Shown here piece by piece: positions 9,051 through 17,500 of a DNA stretch of 64,000 nucleotides; the stretch's first letter is position 1, and each line of letters opens with the position of its first letter. This stretch comes from Prorocentrum cordatum. Lineage: Eukaryota; Sar; Dinophyceae; Prorocentrales; Prorocentraceae. Both the position numbers and the translations under genes were made by a program. The stretch spans positions 90,001-154,000 of the forward strand of contig CAUYUJ010018549.1 of assembly GCA_963575745.1 (NCBI GenBank). The letters run 5' to 3'. The notes under the pieces are model-generated. The model saw nothing but the letters and a program-made list of their open reading frames with translations, ran no database searches and was not told the DNA's origin.

Positions 9051-12000
9051 ATGGACTCCTGTGGGCCTGAATGCCCCGCAAAACCTCTGCGTGACTTGAT
9101 CTTGCGCTGGCTTGGCACGCAGAGCCGCGGCCTAGAAATGTGTGCGCTCGCCAAAGACTGCGATGCACTGCTAGCTGCCTGCCCCTCCCTCCCGCCCCCT
9201 CTCTTGCTCTGCTGCAACGGGGCTGCCGCTCCGCTTGCGACCCTGGTGTCCGCACTTTCGTCGCTGCTGCGCCGGGAGGTCGCGCCCTCGCTAGCGCGCG
9301 CGGGCTTGCGCCAGCAGCCCCGGCAAGTTGTCTCCCCGTACGCTGGGGGAATCCGGCTGGGGGATGCCGTCCCGTCGCGCCCCGCCGAGGGGCCCGAGCC
9401 CTGTAGCTCCGTCCGCCTGGAGGTGCTGAACCCCGGCCGCCTGGGCTTCCTGGCCCTGGGCACTGATGTGTTCTTGGAGTGGCGCCTCCACGCTGTCGCC
9501 CACGTTTTATCCGGGAGTGGCGCCGACATTTGCGTGCTTCCGGGTGCGCGCCTGCCTCCTGGGGCGGTTCTGCCGGCGGGCTTCCCGTTCTCGTGGCTGG
9601 GCCCACGATCGGTCTCTTGGGGCGCGGTCGGTATTTTTGTGCGCACCGAGATTGTCTCGCTCCTCCGCCCTCTCCCTGACTTGTCCTCTGACCGCGCTCA
9701 GTGGTTTGAGTTCTGGGGTGATGCTGCTCCCGGCTCGCCGACTCCTGGCCCGTGCTTTGTTTTCTGCGCGTGCTACCCCGCCCCGGGCGGCGATGTGGCG
9801 ACGTGGTCGGCTATTGTTTCCTCCGTCACTGTGGTACGCGCGCGCCACCCGGATGCGCGCGTCCTGATCTGTGGCGATGGTAACGTCCACCTGTCCTACG
9901 TCTTGCAGCATCCTCCTGGCTGTGCTTGCCTTCACTGCCGCCAGTCGGCGCAAGACCGCACCATCGAGGCTATGATCACCGCCGCCGGCTTTGTGGCGTG
10001 CAACCCGCCAGTTGCCACACATGACTCGGGCACGTGCATCGACCTGATCCTCGCCGAGCGCCACTGTCTCATTCCTGTTACTGTCGCCCATGCGAGTGGT
10101 GTAGATTCGGACCATCGGTTGGTCTCGTGTTCGTTCCCGTGCGCCTTCCGCCCCCCACAGCTGTCAGGGCTGTGTCGCGTGGCGTGGCGCACAGATGGCC
10201 AGTGGGACGATGTGCTGCTCGCCGTGGCGCCTGTCCTGGCGTACCTGGCTGACGCCGTCGATTCCCTCATTGCCTGTGAGTGGCTGCGCCCTCCGTGGAG
10301 CGGGGGGGGCGCCACTAAGAAGCAGCGCCGCGCTTTATTGGACGCGGCCGCTTGGGCGCGCGACGTGATTTACGTGCTGGCTGGGTTCGCGGCGGGGGCG
10401 ACTAAGGCGTCCGCGGCAGCCCCCGTGCGCCCGAGTAGGCCTCCGCTAGACCCCGACGCGTACGAATCGCAAGCTGCTTTTAAAAGGGCTGTTGCGCAAG
10501 CCGCGTGGGCCGAGCGTCACCTGGCGTTTAAGCGCTTCTCCGACCTCCGCACGGTCTCCCCTGGTTTGGCCGAGCGGTTTCTTTCGGAATTTTTTCGGTC
10601 GCGTAACCCCTTTGAAATTGCGTTGGCCGACCCGGTCGATGGGCACCCCCTCAGTGTGGAGGAGATGCTCGAGGCATTGCAGACTGACATGATGGACCGC
10701 GTGCGCAATGATTTCCCTTGTGACCCGGAGGAGCAGCGCGCGCAGGCCTGCGCGGTTTCGGCGATCCGGTCGGTTGGCGCTGGCCCTGCCTCTCCGGGCC
10801 TCGCCCTTTACTCGACCACTGAGGTGGATGCCGTCTTAGACAGCTTGAAGACCACCTCCTCCGCGCTCCGCGGGTGTTTCGCTTCTGTCCGGTCGGCGGT
10901 GCCAGAGGGCCGCAGGGTTACCCTAGCCCTCGCGAACCTTTCCCGGCAGTGCGCCATTACGAGCACCCTGTGGTCGAGCCGGCAGGTGACTCCCCTGCAC
11001 AAGTCGGGCCCCCGCGTCGTCCGCTCCACTTTGTGCTTGCGCCCGATTTCTATTTCGGCGGTCATGACGTCTGTCGTGGATGGCTTGTGGACGTTGCGCA
11101 ACGCCCCGCTGTTACAGGCATACTGCGGAGTGGCCCAACAGGGCGGAGTGGGTGACCCCCTCTCTCTCCTCCTGGCTCTTCTCCTTCATGCCCAACTCCG
11201 CTGTGCCCAGGGCCTGCCCACATATTGGGCGGTCACGGATCTTCAGTGGGCGTTTGATGTTGCCTCCCACCCCGCCATGCTCCTGAATGCCTACGAAGCA
11301 GGTGTCCGTGGCCATGATTGGCTTCTCCTTGACGATTTTATGTCGTCCGACAACCAGTACATTGCGCTTCGCGGCCACATCTCTTCTTTGTTTTCGCTTG
11401 GCGGCGGCACGGCGCAGGGCCGTAGGTTCAGCGTGGGTGTTTTCAACGCGCAGCTCAAGTGGCTGGCGGAGGAGGTGTATCGCGTGCTGCCTGGGAGCTG
11501 TGCTGCTTGGGTTGAGCCCCACCTGCGGCGTTTGTGCCTAGCGCTTCCTGTGCCTGATTCCCCTGCCGCGTGTGGGCCAGCGCCGCCAGCGGTTGGGGGC
11601 GACCCCGAAGCCTTGGCTGTCGAGGTGGCGTCGGCAGCTGCCGCGGAGCAGGCGCCCTTCCCGAGTGCCGAGCGCGCGTTGCTGCGCGGTGCCCTCCGGC
11701 TAGCTTCTGAGGCCGACAGGGCCTACTTGATGGACCGCCTGGGCACGGGCCTTTTGCCCCCACTGCAGTTTGTTGATGACCTCGCGGTTGCCACATCCTC
11801 ACCGGGGGCTCTCCGAGCCATCGTGTCGCGGGAGCCATGGTCAGCCTGCTCGCGGTACGCAAGCCGCACCCGGTCCATGTTTAATTACAAGACGGGGAAA
11901 ACCGCGGCCATGGTGATCCTTGACAGCCCCCCACCGGGGGACATCGGCTGCCCAGTGGTGGATACTAAGGCCCTGCTGGGGGTGCTCTTTGACTCCCGGC

Positions 12001-13049
12001 TCTCTTTCCGCCCCCTGCTTCGGGCTACGCTGGCCAAAGGTCATGAGCTGTTCGAGGCGCTGTTTTTCGCCGGCGGGTCTGGGGGCTTTGGTCTCCCAGT
12101 CCTGTGTGCCCAAGTGCCGTCGCGCGTGGAGTCTGCCTTGCTCTACCCCTCCCCGTTCCTCTTCCTGGCCGAGCGGGCGCGTTTTTCACTCGATCATTTG
12201 CAAGCGTCCTGGGCACGGCGTTTGCTCGGCTGCGCTATCGGCCCAGAATTGCCCGGCGCGGTTGTCGTAGCGCAGTGTGGGTGGCAGCTGCGCTTGGGCA
12301 CTAAGATGCTTGAGCGTACGGTCCTCGCTCGCGCAAGGCTGCTCCTCCTGCCCGCCGAGCACCCGGGTGCCAGTATGCTGACAGTGGCCTCGGGCACGAG
12401 CTGCTCCACGTGGGCGAGCGCGGTCCGGGCGTGGATGTGCTCTCTGGACCCTCCCCTTCCTGACGTGGTAGAGTGGCCTTTCGCCGGACCTCCGGCGTGC
12501 GCCAAGGCGCGCGCTGATCCTGCAGCGCGCCGTCTGCTCCTCCGTAGCTACAAGTTTTATATCGTCCGCCCTGCACTCCTTAAGCTGGATCTTCTCTCGT
12601 TCCAGCGGGCTACTGCAGATGCCCTGCCTGTCTTTCGTCTCCCGTTCTCGGCGTGGCTGTCCGGCCCGCCGGGAACGCACTGGAACCTTTTAGATTTGGC
12701 ACTTGGCCCTGGCTCCTGGCTCCAGTTCCGCCTCTGGTCTGTGGTGCGAATGTCTGGATGCTGGCCTCTCCAAGTGCTGGGGGCCCCGCTCTGCGTTTCT
12801 ACGCTGCCCCGTTGTGGGGCTTGTGGCGCGCGTGACGTAGATGTGTGGCATGCCCTCTTTTCCTGCTCAGCCTCGGCTGAACTTAGGTCCGCTCTGTGGT
12901 CTCGCCTCCCCTTGCCTCCTCCCTCCTGTCCTGCCCAGGTTTCTCAGTTTCTCTTCCACCAGTGCCGCCCGCCAGCGGAGCGCCGTGAGCATGTCCATTT
13001 TGTTGCCACGGCCGTGCTCTTGGCCATGACTGGTGCCATGCATCATTAG
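9051..13049 (+). CDS. Non-LTR retrotransposon ORF2: APE-type endonuclease / reverse transcriptase (1332 aa)
   Basis: The ATG at 9051 (MDSCGPECPAKPLRD) is preferred; the frame opens 180 bp earlier without an ATG of better context. The N-terminal endonuclease-exonuclease-phosphatase domain shows its Asp-Asn signature as CGDGNVH (9870-9890) and the terminal SDHRLVS (10107-10127, with the catalytic Asp-His). RT follows: VTDLQWAFD supplies the box A Asp, GGGTAQGRRFS fits the motif B region, and FVDDLAV (DD at 11775-11780) is the YxDD-type box C. The C-terminus has a CCHC knuckle, Cys at 12813 and 12822, His at 12849, Cys at 12864 (C-x2-C-x8-H-x4-C). No RNase H is visible. It would nick the target and prime reverse transcription of its own mRNA in the nucleus. 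With no stop or frameshift over 4 kb and all signature residues present, it may be recently active. Confidence 0.9.
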   Translation: MDSCGPECPAKPLRDLILRWLGTQSRGLEMCALAKDCDALLAACPSLPPPLLLCCNGAAAPLATLVSALSSLLRREVAPSLARAGLRQQPRQVVSPYAGGIRLGDAVPSRPAEGPEPCSSVRLEVLNPGRLGFLALGTDVFLEWRLHAVAHVLSGSGADICVLPGARLPPGAVLPAGFPFSWLGPRSVSWGAVGIFVRTEIVSLLRPLPDLSSDRAQWFEFWGDAAPGSPTPGPCFVFCACYPAPGGDVATWSAIVSSVTVVRARHPDARVLICGDGNVHLSYVLQHPPGCACLHCRQSAQDRTIEAMITAAGFVACNPPVATHDSGTCIDLILAERHCLIPVTVAHASGVDSDHRLVSCSFPCAFRPPQLSGLCRVAWRTDGQWDDVLLAVAPVLAYLADAVDSLIACEWLRPPWSGGGATKKQRRALLDAAAWARDVIYVLAGFAAGATKASAAAPVRPSRPPLDPDAYESQAAFKRAVAQAAWAERHLAFKRFSDLRTVSPGLAERFLSEFFRSRNPFEIALADPVDGHPLSVEEMLEALQTDMMDRVRNDFPCDPEEQRAQACAVSAIRSVGAGPASPGLALYSTTEVDAVLDSLKTTSSALRGCFASVRSAVPEGRRVTLALANLSRQCAITSTLWSSRQVTPLHKSGPRVVRSTLCLRPISISAVMTSVVDGLWTLRNAPLLQAYCGVAQQGGVGDPLSLLLALLLHAQLRCAQGLPTYWAVTDLQWAFDVASHPAMLLNAYEAGVRGHDWLLLDDFMSSDNQYIALRGHISSLFSLGGGTAQGRRFSVGVFNAQLKWLAEEVYRVLPGSCAAWVEPHLRRLCLALPVPDSPAACGPAPPAVGGDPEALAVEVASAAAAEQAPFPSAERALLRGALRLASEADRAYLMDRLGTGLLPPLQFVDDLAVATSSPGALRAIVSREPWSACSRYASRTRSMFNYKTGKTAAMVILDSPPPGDIGCPVVDTKALLGVLFDSRLSFRPLLRATLAKGHELFEALFFAGGSGGFGLPVLCAQVPSRVESALLYPSPFLFLAERARFSLDHLQASWARRLLGCAIGPELPGAVVVAQCGWQLRLGTKMLERTVLARARLLLLPAEHPGASMLTVASGTSCSTWASAVRAWMCSLDPPLPDVVEWPFAGPPACAKARADPAARRLLLRSYKFYIVRPALLKLDLLSFQRATADALPVFRLPFSAWLSGPPGTHWNLLDLALGPGSWLQFRLWSVVRMSGCWPLQVLGAPLCVSTLPRCGACGARDVDVWHALFSCSASAELRSALWSRLPLPPPSCPAQVSQFLFHQCRPPAERREHVHFVATAVLLAMTGAMHH

Positions 13050-13261
13050 GCCCGGCCTGTTTGCGGGGCGCCCGGCGTGAGCCCCTGACCGGTGCTTGGG
13101 CAGGGGGGTGCCAGGCGTGGATCGGCACCGTCGTGGCCTGCGCCCAGGGGGGGCGAGCGCGCAGGTCGACTGTGGTCCGCGTGCGCGCGGTGGCAAAATG
13201 CGGCTTGGATCCTCTGCTACCCGCGCCGCGTGCGCGCGCTTCCCACCGTGCCTGCTTGCCT

Positions 13262-13680
13262 GTCCTGCTTCTCCTCTGCGCTTTCTCTGCCTCACAGTGG
13301 TGATGCGGACCCTGCGGCCCGGTCTGCGTGCAAAATCCTGCCTTACTGTTGGGCCCCATCGCACATTCTATCTTGTTGTATGCTTCCCAGCAGGTGTGTG
13401 AGGGTGTGCAGCTGCGTGCAAAAGTCCATGCGTTGTTCCTGCTTCACTGTCGTGATGCGGCCCCTGCGGCCCGTACTGCGTGCATGTGTCTGCCTCACTG
13501 TGGTGTTGCGGCCCCTGCGGCCCGTGTTGCGTCCTTTTCCTGCCTCACAGTGGTGATGCGGCCCTTTGTGGTCCCAATGACCTCGTTTGATTTGACGGTA
13601 TCGCCTCTCGCACATTCTCTCTTGTTGTATGCTTCTCGGCATGTGTGTGTGGGTGTGCTTCTCGGCTTGTGTGTGTGTGT
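13262..13680 (+). repeat. Degenerate tandem repeats in the 3' region of the first retrotransposon
   Basis: The block CTCACAGTGGTGATGCGG plus CCCTGCGGCCCG recurs in degenerate form four times (about 13290, 13445, 13493, 13545). The block CGCACATTCT.TCTTGTTGTATGCTTC occurs twice, at about 13360 and 13610, 250 bp apart. Together they suggest a duplicated ~250-bp unit in the presumed 3' UTR. No gene is seen from 13050 to 13843. Confidence 0.75.
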
Positions 13681-13843
13681 GTGCAGTGCAACTATGCCGC
13701 GACGTCCCTTTGCGATCGTTGGGTCTGACTTTATCGTTTGGAGGAGCACGCTTCCCGTCTGACCTCTGGGGGGGGGGCTGTCGTCCAGTGCCCGCCTCTG
13801 TCAGGCAGACTTCGGCTGACCTGCGAGGGGGCTGTTGTCTCTG

Positions 13844-13890
13844 TCGTCGCGTCGTCGTCGTCGTTGTCGTCGTCGTCGTCGTCGTCGTCG

Positions 13891-13926
<36 letters not shown>
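13844..13926. repeat. (GTC)n microsatellite, lightly interrupted
   Basis: GTC triplets with occasional GTT and GGC interruptions. The following 13927-14532 region is a GC-rich leader upstream of the R2-like element with an A14 run at 14444-14457; no gene recognised in it. Confidence 0.9.
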
Positions 13927-13928
<2 letters not shown>

Positions 13929-14532
13929 CTCTCCGTCGTCTCGTTGGCTTTTTGTGTTGTCCCTCGTCTCGTCGCCGCTCTTGCGTGGTATGCACTCGGA
14001 GAAGGGGAGCAGCGGTGCGATGTTGCATGCTTGTTGTCCTCTCATTGTATCCATCTGTTTGCATCATGTGGTGCCTGTTGTTTTGCTTGCACTTGTTGCT
14101 TCTCTTGCCCTGTTCTCTATCTGCTGGCCGCGCACGCGGGGCCGTCGCCCTAGCGTCTCCATTTGGCTGGGGGGGCCGCCCTCCTATTCGAGGGCAGGCG
14201 CCGTCGCCGTGGGGCGCCTTAGGGCGGGTGGGTCGGCGTGGGCTGCGAGCTCTCTTCTTTCTCAAGGGGAGCCTTACGAAGGGCGGTGAAAGACCCGACC
14301 CTAGACGGAGGCACCCTGCGCTCCGCCTCGCCCACTTCTCTCTGGGGGGGGGTGAGCCGGGGCGCCGCGGGGGTCCGCGGACCGGGCGCGCGCGGCGGGG
14401 GCGCGCGGCGGGCGTCCGGCCTGTGGCCGCCGCAGCGGAGGCCAAAAAAAAAAAAAACGCGCCCGCCAGCGGAAGAGGAACGCTGCCGAGCCAACGCCAG
14501 CAAGGGGACCGCAGAGCGTTGCCAACACGAGG

Positions 14533-17500
14533 ATGCCACTTCCGTCCAGTGGCAGCCCACGATGCTACCACCACGTCCTGCCCGCGCCGGGCCGACAAGG
14601 GCAACGCAGAACTGCAGCTACCGCCAATGCCCTCCTGCCACCCTGGCTCACACCGGCAGCCCCGCAGCTCCCAGAAACGGGAGCCACCGCTTCTACCTGG
14701 CGCGCAAAGGCGACGAGGGCAAGCCCTCCCACCAGAGCCGCGCGCAAACAGGCGGCCGCAGCAGGAGAAGCAGCAGAAAGCATCTTGCACCAGCAGAGCG
14801 ACCACCGCGACCACCAACACCACGCGCAGCAACACCAGCGCGACGAGGAGCACCGCAGCGGCAACAACGTCCACGACTGCGACCAGCACCACGCGCAAGA
14901 ACACCAGCGCACAGCACAACGCAGCGACCAAGACCACCACGACGTGCACCACCACGAGCAGCAGCACCAGCGCAACCCCTCCAAAAGCCGCCGCGACGCG
15001 CGATGGGGTTACCGAGGCGTTCGAGTGGGCGAGGCCAGCCACCCAGGACCTCCAGACGCACCCGGGGACAGCCCCCGAACACCGCGCCCGAGACACACGA
15101 CGTCACCACCAGAGTCGCCAGAGCACGCACCCGGCGGCGCGGCGCCAATCCCGTCGCAGGAAGAGACCCCACCACGTGTTCTGCTCCGGGTACAAGCCGC
15201 AGGGTTTCAGCTTGGCGCGCCAGCCGTGCCGGACCACTTTGGCGCCGTCTTCGGGAGGGCGCCAGAAGGCGGATGGAATTTTGCGGGCTTATTCGCCCCG
15301 CACGGCGACAGGCAGGGCGAGGCAGCAGAAGCGGCAGCAACAGCGCGGGAGGAGCCAGACCGATCACCAGCGCCGGCAGAAGACGCCAACATCTGCATCG
15401 TCTGCCAGGAAGTGATCCCGCACCATGGGGCGGGCAGGGACACACCAACACAGGAGGCATGCTGTGGCGCCCACTTCCACTTGGGCTGCCGCGCCGACTT
15501 GGCCCGCCACCTTGGCGAAGCCACCACTTGCCCGCAGTGCCGAGCCAGACTCCCGACCACCGCCGAGTTACGGGCATGGTGCGCCGCGCAGGGCGTGGAC
15601 ATAGACCGACCGCCGCCCCCGGCCCACGACACCAGCGCCCAGGCCGTCCCAGATTACAATGGGTTTCGAAGCTACGCGCGAGGCGAAGAACCACCACCAC
15701 GGGAGCCACCGCTGCTCCGAGCGCTCTGCTGCCGACGCCTCGGCCCACCGCCCGAATTCTCCGAAGTGCCAGACCGCCGCATGGAATGGTCCCCGGAGAT
15801 TGCTGCACGCGACACCAACGGGATGATCACGCAGTGGCTTGAGTCATGGCTTTGCCCACGCTGCGGGGCGCGCTGCGCCGTCGACACGATCGCGCCACAG
15901 AGCGGCCAACAGATGTGCGCGAGGTGCCTAGAGCAGGGCACGTGGACCGCGGAAGCCAGCACGGCCGAAGGCGAATGGAGGCGCGCTCTGTGCGAACCAG
16001 ACGCATGGACCAGAGAAGTGCCTTCTGCCCCACCACCAGCCCCGCCAGGTCCAGAGCCATCGCCACCAGCCCCCCCGCCAGGGCCAGAGCGAGCCGCCGC
16101 GAGGCCGCCACAACACAGCCCTTTCGCCGGCTGGGCCCCACCGCAAGCGCCCCTCCAGGCACGCACCAACTCCGCAGTGTACGTGCCCCTGCTGCTCGCA
16201 GCCGCCGGGCTTTTAGACCCAAGCGAAGGGGCGCAGTGGAGTGAGCACCGCCTCACACATGCCTGGTGGCAGCCGACGGTAGAGACGTTGCGGCTTGCAG
16301 GACCTGTACTAACAGGGCCCTTTGTCCAAATGCTTGCGTACACCGACGCTCGGCCCGGGGAAGTACCAGCGGTGCTTGCTGCAGACGGAGGAGAGCGCCC
16401 AGGGCACGTATCCTTTGCGCCAGTCGTCCAGGCAGTGGCGCACAGCAGCACCGGCTACATACAGCCGCTGGTGCAAGACCTCCTCCTCGAAGCCTTCGGC
16501 GGCGGCGTGCTTGCACGAGGAGTTGACGCACGCACAAGCGAGCTGCGCAACCCAAGCTTCTGGGCAGACGCGGCGCCTCCGCCGCCGCTCCCACCGCCAG
16601 AGGCGCCCCAGGAGCCGGAGCTGCCTGGAGACCAGCGCGCGAACGGCCCTGCCGCCGTGGTGGGCAGAGGCGCCCCCGGAGACAGAAGCGGAAGAGGCGC
16701 CAGAGAAAGCAGACGAGGAAGAGGCGCCAGAAGAGGCCGAGGCGGCGGAGAAGGGGGAGGAGGAGGCCCGAGCAGCGGCAGCGACGGCGGAAACACGGGC
16801 GCGGAGGAGGGAGACGCCAACGACGGCGGCAGCAACTCCAGCACTGAGGAGACCGACCACGAGGCCGAACCAGCGCAGGCCCCAGCCCCGAGCAACGGAC
16901 CCACCGAAGAGTCCTGGGCAGCTCTCGGGGGCATCGACCTCCAACAAGAGCTCCGGAGATTCGTGCCGACACTACAGAACGTGCCACGTTTCCTGCGCGC
17001 GGAGACCCGGATGGCGTTCACCACGGCCCTGAAGAGGATCACGCGAGGACACGACCAGGGCAACCAAGCAACAACCCACCAAGGATGGACACTGTTCCTC
17101 CTCGCCTCGAGGCTCCTGCTAAGCAAGCCCAAGGGTACCGACGCCGAGGGCCGACAAGAGCTCCTGGAACGCGCCCAACGGTTCCGCCAGGGCGACTGGC
17201 TGGCCCTGCTACACGAGGCCAACACCACGGCCGGCGCGCGCGCAGCGCCGAGGCCAGCCACAGAGGAGCAACAGCAGGAGAGACGCAGAGAACAGGCTTG
17301 CGCGCACGTCCGAAACGGCAACCCGTCACGGGGGAGACAGGTCTTGACCGCGGCGGCGATTGCGCCCGGCAACGGGGAGACACTAAACAGGCTGCGGGAC
17401 CCGGCCCGCCGACCGCCTACCCTGAGCCGCCGACTACCCGCCAACCTCGACCGCGCAACCGACAGAGCGAGACTCGACAAGACCAAATTCCTCGCTTGCC

